From Candidatus Methanoplasma sp. (GTDB lineage: Archaea; Thermoplasmatota; Thermoplasmata; Methanomassiliicoccales; Methanomethylophilaceae): DNA of 6,389 bases. Position 1 is the stretch's first letter; the number at the start of each line of letters is the position of its first letter. Position numbers and translations under genes: made by a program. The stretch is from NCBI GenBank assembly GCA_031256615.1, contig JAIRQG010000078.1, positions 1 through 6,389 of the forward strand, read 5' to 3'. The notes under the pieces were generated by a model. The model was not told where the DNA came from. It did no database searches and saw only the letters and a list, made by a program, of their open reading frames with translations. Below, one piece after another: positions 1 to 5,657 of the stretch.

Positions 1-1
1 C

Positions 2-136
2 GAGGAGCTCGCGGCGGAGATAGAAGGATCGGACGTGGTGCTGATCGAGGGAGGCGGGCATACGATGCCTCCGAAGAGATACGCAGAGGCCTTTTTGGAA
101 CATCTTGGAAGAAATCCTATACGCTCCGATCTCTGA
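2..136 (+). CDS. alpha/beta hydrolase, C-terminal fragment
   Basis: This is the 3' end of a gene that enters from the left edge: 44 codons are readable before TGA. The fragment contains DVVLIEGGGHTMPPKRYAEA followed by FLEHL. A beta-strand, then a Gly-Gly-Gly-His turn, then a final amphipathic helix is the usual end of an alpha/beta-hydrolase fold, where this His (bases 59-61) would be the catalytic-triad histidine. The nucleophile and acid lie outside the window, so the substrate cannot be named; an esterase or acyl hydrolase is the broad expectation. It converges on the YkgJ-type gene that ends at 209. No strong T-run follows it on this strand; the nearest is the TTTTAT at 207-212. Confidence 0.75.
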   Translation, partial: EELAAEIEGSDVVLIEGGGHTMPPKRYAEAFLEHLGRNPIRSDL

Positions 137-154
137 AACAAATGCAATACCTGC

Positions 155-173
155 AAAAAAGTAAAAGATAAAA
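155..173 (-). terminator. T-rich terminator of the 761-1042 / 209-748 unit
   Basis: Read on the minus strand, the bases downstream of the stop at 209 are TTTTATCTTTTACTTTTTT. Clustered T-runs like this are the usual archaeal transcription termination signal. It starts about 35 bases after the stop. A GCGCGCGC self-complementary stretch (179-186) lies between the stop and the T-runs and may add structure. Confidence 0.55.
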
Positions 174-208
174 TTCGGGCGCGCGCTGTCAGAAAGAACA
201 ATACTGTT

Positions 209-748
209 TTATCCCGACCCTTCACCGGGTTTGGCTGATGAAGCGGATCTTGCTTCCCGTATCTTCTCTGATATGCTTGATCTTATCACTCCGGTGCACG
301 GCCAGGATTCATCCATGTAACCGATGAGTTCTATGATATCCGCATTTTCATCGGTCAGAGCGATGTATACTCTGCTCATGAACATGGAAACGGCATACGG
401 GAAATCCCTGCATATCTCCGGCCGGTCCTTCCATATCCTGCACCTGTTATCCTCGTTTAGGAAAGCGCAGGGGTCCGTCTTGCTGAAAAGCAGCCTTCCG
501 TCCGATGTCCTTACGATGTGTTTGGTGATGAAATCATGAAGAGGTATTCCCGCGGCGTACGCTATGCGGTCAACTTCATCCGGGCGCACAACTATGTTCG
601 GCTGGTGGCAGCATCTGCCGCACATCTCACAGGGGAATCCGTCCTTGTAACTCATGCAAATGTCATATGCCAGATCCAGATCTTTTTCCATGTCGGGAGT
701 GATCTTTTTCAGCCCCTGCAGTACATATTTCCCCTTATAGACTGCCAT
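209..748 (-). CDS. YkgJ-type CxxCxxCC zinc/iron-chelating protein
   Basis: This 179-residue soluble protein carries the cysteine cluster that defines the putative zinc- or iron-chelating YkgJ family: C40-x2-C43-x2-C46-C47 in FPCEMCGRCC. Three more spaced cysteines follow: C94 (DPCAFL), C103 (NRCRIW) and C113 (EICRDFP). The PEICRDFPY segment is typical of the family. C31 and C151 are additional. There is no signal peptide or membrane segment, so it should be cytoplasmic. The exact biochemical role of the family is not settled; a bound Fe-S cluster or Zn is the common proposal. The ATG at 748 lies 12 bases after the stop of the upstream membrane-protein gene, with no clear Shine-Dalgarno, which suggests one transcript. 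The last dozen residues (SASSAKPGEGSG) look disordered. Confidence 0.85.
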   Translation of the reverse strand: MAVYKGKYVLQGLKKITPDMEKDLDLAYDICMSYKDGFPCEMCGRCCHQPNIVVRPDEVDRIAYAAGIPLHDFITKHIVRTSDGRLLFSKTDPCAFLNEDNRCRIWKDRPEICRDFPYAVSMFMSRVYIALTDENADIIELIGYMDESWPCTGVIRSSISEKIREARSASSAKPGEGSG

Positions 749-760
749 CGGAACACATCA

Positions 761-1042
761 TCATGCCAAGAAGTTCACGAAACCGAACATGAATGCTATC
801 ACAGACGTCATGATGCCTGCTCCGGCGATCGCCATGTACTTGACCCTGTTGCTCGCGGGGGAGCGGTTTGCCACGCTGATAGCATATCCCCCCAGGGCAA
901 GTCCTATCGCTCCCAGGACGGCGGCCGCTGCGGACAGATCAGGGAGAAGGAATACTATCACTGTGCCCGCCACACCGCAGACGAGGGTTATCAGCCCATA
1001 CATTATTGGGTTTCTGGGAACATCATCATAGTCAGTATACAT
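761..1042 (-). CDS. small three-helix membrane protein
   Basis: This 93-residue hydrophobic protein has three predicted transmembrane helices: about 13-33 (IMYGLITLVCGVAGTVIVF), 37-58 (SAAAAVLGAIGLALGGYAIS) and 69-91 (YMAIAGAGIMTSVIAFMFGF). A short polar N-terminus (MYTDYDDVPRNP) precedes them. The GAIGLALGGYAI / NRVKYMAIAGAGIM layout recalls small DUF4190-like proteins, but I am not certain of the family. I chose the ATG at 1042 because GGTG lies 9 bases upstream; a GTG in frame at 1054 would add MQSK. It precedes the YkgJ-type gene by 12 bases, so the two are probably co-transcribed. Function unknown; it may anchor or partner the metal-chelating protein. Confidence 0.7.
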   Translation of the reverse strand: MYTDYDDVPRNPIMYGLITLVCGVAGTVIVFLLPDLSAAAAVLGAIGLALGGYAISVANRSPASNRVKYMAIAGAGIMTSVIAFMFGFVNFLA

Positions 1043-1132
1043 TTTCGATTGCACCTAGAACACTGATTCCGCTATTCTGATAAAGAGATTTCCCATAAAA
1101 CTACCGTGTCGGACAATTTACTGATGTCTGTG

Positions 1133-1140
1133 TTTATATA
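1133..1140 (-). promoter_or_regulatory. possible TATA box of the membrane-protein/YkgJ unit
   Basis: On the minus strand this reads TATATAAA. A start about 26 bases downstream would leave a leader of roughly 65-70 bases before the ATG at 1042. A weaker TTTTATGG at 1091-1098 would give a leader of under 30 bases and is an equally reasonable choice. The same bases read TTTATATA on the plus strand and could serve the opposite direction. Confidence 0.3.
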
Positions 1141-1224
1141 TGTCATTGACAAACCGAGGGCATAGAGCCAGAAAGAACAGAATCGGTCAGGGCTGCCGTT
1201 GTATCCTGCGTATGAGGCGAAGTC

Positions 1225-1250
1225 ATATATAGAATATGAATGCTATATAG
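1225..1250 (+). promoter_or_regulatory. tandem TATA-like boxes upstream of the peptide gene
   Basis: Two similar boxes, ATATATAG at 1225-1232 and the palindromic CTATATAG at 1243-1250, lie 18 bases apart. The second would place transcription start near 1273-1275, giving a short leader that still includes the Shine-Dalgarno site at 1286. Two overlapping promoters, or one promoter plus a repressor site overlapping it, are both possible. A G-run (1274-1279) follows at the expected start region. Confidence 0.45.
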
Positions 1251-1285
1251 TATAAGCAGGGGATACGGGCTGTGGGGGGAAAAAT

Positions 1286-1292
1286 GAGGAGG
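1286..1292 (+). promoter_or_regulatory. strong Shine-Dalgarno site fixing the GTG start at 1300
   Basis: GAGGAGG sits 7 bases upstream of the GTG at 1300-1302. It selects this GTG over an out-of-frame ATG at 1284 that overlaps the site. This is the best ribosome binding site in the window, which suggests the small ORF behind it is really translated. Confidence 0.75.
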
Positions 1293-1299
1293 CAAAACA

Positions 1300-1509
1300 G
1301 TGTTATCAAAAAAACACAATGTGGAACATGAGTTAGTAATGCCGAAAAGCTATGCTAGCCTTTCTGAAGAAGAGACAGAATATGACGGCGGGTGTATCCG
1401 CTACTACTGTTATCCAGTATCAGTAAGTAAGAAATACACATATGTAGCCCCGAGCTACAAGTATTCTTACTATTACTACCCGTACTACTATGGCGGCTAC
1501 TGGTGCTGA
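1300..1509 (+). CDS. double-glycine leader precursor peptide with Tyr-rich core (putative archaeocin)
   Basis: This 69-residue precursor splits into two contrasting halves. Residues 1-31 form an acidic leader ending LSEEETEYDGG, the Gly-Gly cleavage signal recognised by C39 peptidases. Residues 32-69 are the core: CIRYYCYPV, then SVSKKYTYVAPSYKY, then SYYYYPYYYGGYWC. It has 15 Tyr of 38 residues, four positive residues (R34, K44, K45, K54), no acidic residues, and Cys at positions 32, 37 and 69, so the mature peptide would begin and end with Cys. A GAGGAGG site 7 bases upstream supports the GTG start. A T-run terminator lies 111 bases after the TGA. The matching exporter operon (C39 ABC transporter, GyrI-like protein, HlyD) is convergent and ends 194 bases away. 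I infer a secreted antimicrobial or signalling peptide. A surface or metal-binding peptide is possible, and I know no described family with this core. The second Gly-Gly (65-66) is too close to the end to be the cut site. Confidence 0.8.
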   Translation: MLSKKHNVEHELVMPKSYASLSEEETEYDGGCIRYYCYPVSVSKKYTYVAPSYKYSYYYYPYYYGGYWC

Positions 1510-1620
1510 AACAGGTCAGTTTGAGATGTCTTAGGCAAAGCTGAGTTGTGTTGCGTCTGCAATGACAATTACACCAGCGGAAGCTATGCTCATAAGACCG
1601 TTCTGAATGGCATTCAAACC

Positions 1621-1640
1621 TTTTTTTTCTTTTTTTATTT
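1621..1640 (+). terminator. poly-T terminator of the peptide gene
   Basis: TTTTTTTTCTTTTTTATTT on the plus strand, 111 bases after the peptide stop, is a strong archaeal-type termination signal. No clear hairpin precedes it. It acts only in the peptide direction: on the minus strand it is an A-run and would not stop the export operon that runs into this region from the right. Confidence 0.7.
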
Positions 1641-1702
1641 CGGTCTCTCCGCAGCCGTTCGTGCTTTTCACGGACTCTCCGGCAGACCGCGTCCTCGGTC
1701 GT

Positions 1703-2761
1703 TCAGAAGAAGTATCCCAACCCTGCCTGCTCCATCCAATACTTGAGATATGTCGTCTTCTCGTATGTGATCCACGTCCTTACGGTCATGCCGCTGACAA
1801 GGTTGACCTCTCCGCCCTTGGAATCCTTTATTGTGTCTGCATCGAATCCGATGATGACTGTGAAGAAAGCACCGCTCTCTTGTATGCTGGCATCGCTGCT
1901 GATGCTTATGACCTTCCCTTTCAGGGAACCGTATTCGGTCTGCGGCAGGCCGTCCACTGCGAAACTGCACTCCTGACCCGCGTCTATTCTGGACCTTTGG
2001 TACGACGGGATGCGCAATTCGATCATTTTCATGCTTTCCAAACCGTTTATGCTCCCGACCTGCGTCCCGGAAGACAGTATCATCCCTTTGCTGACGAATG
2101 TGTCAAAGTGAACTGTGCCAGGGCTGACTGCGGTAAGGTCGTATTTTAAAAGATTGTTCTTATATATCCTCAAGTTCGCATCTGCACTGGACAAAGAAGT
2201 GGATAGGGTGCCCCTTTCGGTCAGCAAAGATGTTCTTGTTTGATTATTGAGAGAATCTATCATTTCCTGATTGCCGTTGTATGTATCAAAGCTAGAACGG
2301 TAATTTTGGAACATGGCATAGAATTCTCTCTGGTCCCCTGTGTTGAAGAACGGCTGTTCCGGATTGCTTTTGTTCGTGGCGTCGATCATCGTGTCGATAT
2401 ACCCTATCCTGTCGCTGAGCCTTTTCCTTTCGTTCTCCGATGTGGAGATCTCCAATTCCACACCGGTCTTATCGAAGGATAAGATCACATCGCCCCTCTC
2501 GACGGCGTCCCCTTCTTTCACATTGATCTCAACCACCGTTCCGGTCACTTCGGGCATTATCACGAACCTATCCTCTGTGATGATGAGCCCTGTCGATTCT
2601 ACCTGTTCTGATCTGACCGAGAAAGAGCTCCATACCAATATGATTGCGAGCAGGGTTATGATTATCGCTGTGAATATGTAAGCGAACTTCGGAGGGTTCC
2701 TGAGATACAGCAGGCGGCTGTCGCTCAGCTTCGATAGGTCATACTCGCCGAATCTTTTCAT
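1703..2761 (-). CDS. HlyD-type membrane fusion / peptide export accessory protein
   Basis: This 352-residue protein has the layout of HlyD/LcnD-type accessory proteins for peptide ABC exporters: a cytoplasmic N-terminus (1-26), one transmembrane helix (about 27-46, AYIFTAIIITLLAIILVW), and an extracytoplasmic remainder. The first half of a biotinyl-lipoyl domain is seen at about 69-98 (VTGTVVEINVKEGDAVERGD). A helical, Asn/Ser-rich hairpin region follows (about 100-205). The second lipoyl half is at about 208-240 (LTAVSPGTVHFDTFVSKGM), then a beta-barrel-like region (about 245-332). The coiled hairpin is short, as expected where no outer membrane has to be spanned. The ATG at 2761 overlaps the preceding stop as ATGA, and a GGAG lies 8 bases upstream (2770-2773), so translation is coupled. 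As last gene of the operon it should help the C39 ABC transporter carry its peptide across the envelope. No T-run follows the stop at 1703. Confidence 0.85.
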   Translation of the reverse strand: MKRFGEYDLSKLSDSRLLYLRNPPKFAYIFTAIIITLLAIILVWSSFSVRSEQVESTGLIITEDRFVIMPEVTGTVVEINVKEGDAVERGDVILSFDKTGVELEISTSENERKRLSDRIGYIDTMIDATNKSNPEQPFFNTGDQREFYAMFQNYRSSFDTYNGNQEMIDSLNNQTRTSLLTERGTLSTSLSSADANLRIYKNNLLKYDLTAVSPGTVHFDTFVSKGMILSSGTQVGSINGLESMKMIELRIPSYQRSRIDAGQECSFAVDGLPQTEYGSLKGKVISISSDASIQESGAFFTVIIGFDADTIKDSKGGEVNLVSGMTVRTWITYEKTTYLKYWMEQAGLGYFF

Positions 2762-3222
2762 TTGACTGTCTCCACGAACACATCTGCCGATATCCCCGAT
2801 TGTGTTTCTCCGACATATACGGTGTACATATCGTCCTTCAGAGCGATATCGTTCTCAAAGGCATACACATGTATCTTCCAATATGCAATTTGGAGGCCGG
2901 CGGCATCTCCTCTGTATCTTGCCAATATGCAATTCTCCGCTCTCATCAGCTCTTTGAAGGAGTAAGGGGAATCCACTGATTGAGGGGATTCTTTTAATTG
3001 GACCATGATCCTTGTGACCTGTATCGGCTGCATATTCTCAAATACGGTCCTTGAATGAATGATGGCAGGGCCGTACGGCGTCAGTTTTTTTGATTTTACA
3101 AAGGAAATGAGCATATGCAGAGCCTTCTGGATCTCGCTGTCATCTTTTTGCTTGAGTTCCCGAAACATCACTTTATTGAGCTTCAGGGTTTTGTTCTCTT
3201 CTATCTCTATAACTTTAGCCAT
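2758..3222 (-). CDS. stand-alone GyrI-like / AraC effector-binding domain protein
   Basis: This soluble protein of 154 residues matches the GyrI-like (bacterial transcription activator effector-binding) fold. It has two similar halves: an N-terminal strand-helix unit ending YGPAIIHSRTVFENMQPIQV, then a second unit with the typical late pattern ILARYRGDAAGLQIAYWKIH followed by DMYTVYVGETQSG and a final strand (ADVFVETVK). There is no helix-turn-helix, so it is not itself a classical regulator. Family members bind hydrophobic or cationic small molecules in the cleft between the halves. I prefer the ATG at 3222, preceded closely by GAGGTGG (3226-3232), overlapping the transporter stop by 8 bases; an ATG at 3234 would add MRWN. 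Its stop overlaps the HlyD start. Lying between the two exporter genes, it could bind the exported peptide as an immunity factor, or act as a sensor; this is inference. Confidence 0.75.
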   Translation of the reverse strand: MAKVIEIEENKTLKLNKVMFRELKQKDDSEIQKALHMLISFVKSKKLTPYGPAIIHSRTVFENMQPIQVTRIMVQLKESPQSVDSPYSFKELMRAENCILARYRGDAAGLQIAYWKIHVYAFENDIALKDDMYTVYVGETQSGISADVFVETVK

Positions 3223-5461
3223 ATTCCACCTCATCTCCGTAATTCACTTTTTTCTCGGGCTTGTTTTTAATGTCGTCCTTCTTGATCTTTATCGGTTCTC
3301 CCGTCTGGCTTTTCCAAAGCTCCGCATACATTCCGCCGGCGGACAGCAGCGACTCATGGGTCCCGGATTCGATTATCTCTCCTTTATCCATGACATAAAT
3401 AAGGTTACACTTTCTGATCGTGCTCAGCCTGTGTGCGATGATGAGCATCGTCGTGCTGCTCAGTTTATTGAAGATAGTATCGTAAATATTCTGTTCCGTT
3501 ATGAAGTCCAGACTTGACGTGGCCTCATCCATGATGATGAAATCCGGGTCCTTGATGAGAGCTCTTGCCAAGGCGATCCTTTGCTTCTCTCCTCCGGAAA
3601 GGCCCCCTCCGCTCTCGTCGAGCATTGTGTTGTAATTGCTGGGAAGCTTATTGATGAACTCTTCACAGCCTGCATTTCTGCAGGCGGTCGTGATCTCTGA
3701 CGGAGTGGCATTCGGTTTACCGATCAGGATGTTATCCCTGATGGTCCCGCTGAACATCTCTACGGTCTGCGGTACGCAGCCGATCTTTTCCCTTAAGGAG
3801 AACGCATCTATGGTGTTCAGTTCCCTGCCGTTGAATTTCACCATCCCCTCTTCGGGAAGGTAGAACTTCAAAAGAAGTTTGGACAGAGTTGTCTTACCTG
3901 ACCCCGACCTGCCTACTATGGCCACCTTTTTGCCTTTTGGTATGCGGAGGTTTATGTTCTTCAGAACAAGAGGTCTCGATCCGTATCTGAAAGAAACGTT
4001 TACCATCTCGATGTTGCCGAGGCCGTCGACAAATGCCATTGTATCCTTTCCGGATTCTATGTCTTCTTCTTCATCGACCTCATATATCTCAGACAGACGT
4101 TTCAGAGATATGTTCGCTTCCTGTATGGTCAGCTGAAGGTTCACCAGACGGTTGATGGGGTCCGTAAAGAATCCTGCTAATGAGGAGAAAGCGACAAGCG
4201 TACCGAGGGTTGTGTCTCCGTTTATGACGAGGAATCCTCCCAGAACCAGCAATCCGAGGTTGCCTATCCCTCCTGCAAAAGTGGATAGTGTTTCCTGCAC
4301 ATTCGAGAGAACACCGCTTCTGAAGTTGAGTTTCATCATTTTGATGTATTCTGTTTCTATCTTCTCCATCATATAATCTTCAGATGAATTTGTCTTGACG
4401 GTCTCTATGCCTTTCAGGCTCTCGATCACTTGAGAGTTCAGACGCGCTCCCTGCTCCATCATCCTCCTGTTGAGTTTCTTGTAAGGTTCCTTGAACACGA
4501 ATATAAGCACCGCGCTTATTGCCGTCAGCAGAAGGATTATCCCGAAGAGAGCGACGTTCATTGTATAGAGTATGACCCCGACGATCACCACCATCGAGAC
4601 ATCGATGAAAGCTGTGAGTGCAACGCTTGTCAGTACCTCTTTGACAACGCTCGCGTCCTGAAACCTCGTGAGAATGTCCCCGGTCCTTCTTGAAGCGAAG
4701 AAATTCATCGGCAGTCTGAACACGTGCTTGAAATATCCAAGCATCAGCGGGATATCGATCTTCTGAGAAAGATAAAGGATAAGGTGCTGCCTTAATGCTC
4801 CCAGCGCTGCCTTTGTCACGAGGACTACCGTCAAAGCTATCGCCATCAGTACCAGCTGGTTAGACTGGCTGTAAGGTATGATCTCATCGATCAGGACCTT
4901 ATTGAACATGGACACCACGATGCCGAATATCGTCAGGATGACCGATATCGCGACTGCGGTCAGGAACAGCTTCCAATGCGGCCTCATCAGGCCGATGAAA
5001 CTCGACAGAATGCCCTTGGAGCCTTCCTTGCTTTGAAGGAAGTTCTCATTGGGGGCCATCATCACGAGGACCCCGTCAAAGTCTTTCATGAAACCGCTGA
5101 CGGTCCTCTCTGTTATTCTGTCCTTTGCGGGGTCCATGCATTTTAGCCTTCCTCTGCTGGATATCGAGTCGATGACGACAAAATGTGCAGTGCCGTCCTT
5201 TCTTACGGTTCTCGCGACAGCGGGAAGAGTGAAATTTCCTTTCTTGAACGACGCGGGATCGATGCGGACAGCCTTCGTTTCAAATCCGAGCTTATCCACG
5301 GCTTCTGTTATCCCTTTGACGGTCGTCCCTGCCATATCCGTCCCGAGAAGTTCCCTCAGTTTCACGATGGTTATCTCTCGCCCGTAGAATGAGCATATGC
5401 TTGCTACACATGCCGCCGCGCAATCGGAAGAATCGTGCTGTTGTACGTGAGGATATTTCAC
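3215..5461 (-). CDS. peptidase C39-containing ABC transporter (double-glycine peptide exporter)
   Basis: This 748-residue polypeptide has the full three-domain layout of peptidase-containing ABC exporters. The N-terminal C39 peptidase (1-140) shows Q8 in QHDSSDC, catalytic C14, H93 in TAHFVV and D110 in CMDPA, so the Cys-His-Asp triad is intact. The membrane domain (about 160-440) has helices near 164-186, 203-221, 283-299, 303-323 and 395-435. The nucleotide-binding domain (about 483-720) has Walker A GRSGSGKT (517-524), Q-loop Q565, signature LSGGEKQR (621-628), Walker B FIIMDE (641-646), D-loop SSLD and H677. It should homodimerise in the cytoplasmic membrane, cut leaders after Gly-Gly and export the core using ATP. 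A lysine/glutamate-rich tail (720-748) follows. GTG is the start: no ATG is in frame upstream, and a TATA box lies 24 bases before it with no Shine-Dalgarno, suggesting a leaderless message. It heads the operon. Confidence 0.95.
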   Translation of the reverse strand: MKYPHVQQHDSSDCAAACVASICSFYGREITIVKLRELLGTDMAGTTVKGITEAVDKLGFETKAVRIDPASFKKGNFTLPAVARTVRKDGTAHFVVIDSISSRGRLKCMDPAKDRITERTVSGFMKDFDGVLVMMAPNENFLQSKEGSKGILSSFIGLMRPHWKLFLTAVAISVILTIFGIVVSMFNKVLIDEIIPYSQSNQLVLMAIALTVVLVTKAALGALRQHLILYLSQKIDIPLMLGYFKHVFRLPMNFFASRRTGDILTRFQDASVVKEVLTSVALTAFIDVSMVVIVGVILYTMNVALFGIILLLTAISAVLIFVFKEPYKKLNRRMMEQGARLNSQVIESLKGIETVKTNSSEDYMMEKIETEYIKMMKLNFRSGVLSNVQETLSTFAGGIGNLGLLVLGGFLVINGDTTLGTLVAFSSLAGFFTDPINRLVNLQLTIQEANISLKRLSEIYEVDEEEDIESGKDTMAFVDGLGNIEMVNVSFRYGSRPLVLKNINLRIPKGKKVAIVGRSGSGKTTLSKLLLKFYLPEEGMVKFNGRELNTIDAFSLREKIGCVPQTVEMFSGTIRDNILIGKPNATPSEITTACRNAGCEEFINKLPSNYNTMLDESGGGLSGGEKQRIALARALIKDPDFIIMDEATSSLDFITEQNIYDTIFNKLSSTTMLIIAHRLSTIRKCNLIYVMDKGEIIESGTHESLLSAGGMYAELWKSQTGEPIKIKKDDIKNKPEKKVNYGDEVEYG

Positions 5462-5485
5462 ATGCCAGTATATCAGACGGAAGCA

Positions 5486-5493
5486 TATATAAA
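5486..5493 (-). promoter_or_regulatory. TATA box of the export operon (leaderless transcript)
   Basis: On the minus strand this is TTTATATA preceded by GGAA, a fair BRE/TATA pair. Exactly 24 bases separate it from the GTG at 5461, which places the expected transcription start on or within a base or two of the start codon. No Shine-Dalgarno-like sequence lies in the gap, consistent with leaderless initiation. Confidence 0.6.
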
Positions 5494-5525
5494 TTCCATA
5501 TACACTATATTTGTAAGTAGTAGAA

Positions 5526-5642
5526 ATGGGCTGCGGAAAGAGGAAAGACGGTTGGTTTTGTTGGCAAAAGCCTCTCTTGCGGCGAGATTCTGATCGTTAT
5601 GGACGGCTCATTTTCTGCGCCCTTTTTCCGCTGTCCCGCTAA
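5526..5642 (+). CDS. possible 38-residue cationic peptide
   Basis: An ATG at 5526 opens a 38-codon frame ending TAA: MGCGKRKDGWFCWQKPLLRR, then DSDRYGRLIF, then CALFPLSR. It is basic, with Cys at 3, 12 and 31 and Trp at 10 and 13. It has no Gly-Gly leader signal and no Shine-Dalgarno. The TATA-like CATATACA at 5497-5504 would suit a leaderless start. It is divergent from the export operon. The same bases form a long inverted repeat, so an RNA role competes with this reading. I recognise no family. Confidence 0.2.
   Translation: MGCGKRKDGWFCWQKPLLRRDSDRYGRLIFCALFPLSR
5528..5636 (+). other. candidate structured RNA: 15-bp closing stem around a 77-base loop
   Basis: GGGC-T-GCGGAAAGAGG (5528-5543) pairs with CCTTTTTCCGC-T-GTCC (5621-5636): 11 consecutive pairs with one G-U, a T-T mismatch, then 4 more pairs with one G-U. 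Inside are smaller possible hairpins such as GGC-AAAA-GCC (5563-5572). TATA-like boxes at 5497-5512 precede it on the plus strand, and one gives a start near 5528. The pairing would also form on the minus strand, where it would lie in the 3' region of the methyltransferase transcript. No known RNA family is recognised, and no T-run follows on the plus strand. Confidence 0.35.
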
Positions 5643-5657
5643 CTGTCAAAGAGACCG

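Noticed and set aside
518..1066. A 182-codon plus-strand frame opposite the YkgJ and membrane-protein genes.
   Set aside because: It crosses two good genes in antisense, and its Cys/His-rich composition is what reverse-strand translation of those genes would give.
1072..1247. Open minus-strand frame of 58 codons with a Tyr-rich beginning (HSYSIYDFASYAGYNG) upstream of the membrane-protein gene.
   Set aside because: It has no ATG or GTG start near its beginning; the only ATG leaves 24 codons, and there is no Shine-Dalgarno. It overlaps the peptide promoter. A stop-free run of this length is ordinary by chance.
1546..1746. Plus-strand frame starting TTG after the peptide gene, with a Cys-rich beginning (CCVCND) and a run of Phe.
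   Set aside because: The Phe run is just the poly-T terminator translated. The start is TTG without a ribosome binding site, and the end overlaps the HlyD gene in antisense.
1607..2149. A 180-codon plus-strand frame opposite the HlyD gene.
   Set aside because: It is antisense to a well-supported HlyD protein, starts within the terminator region, and has no recognisable domain.
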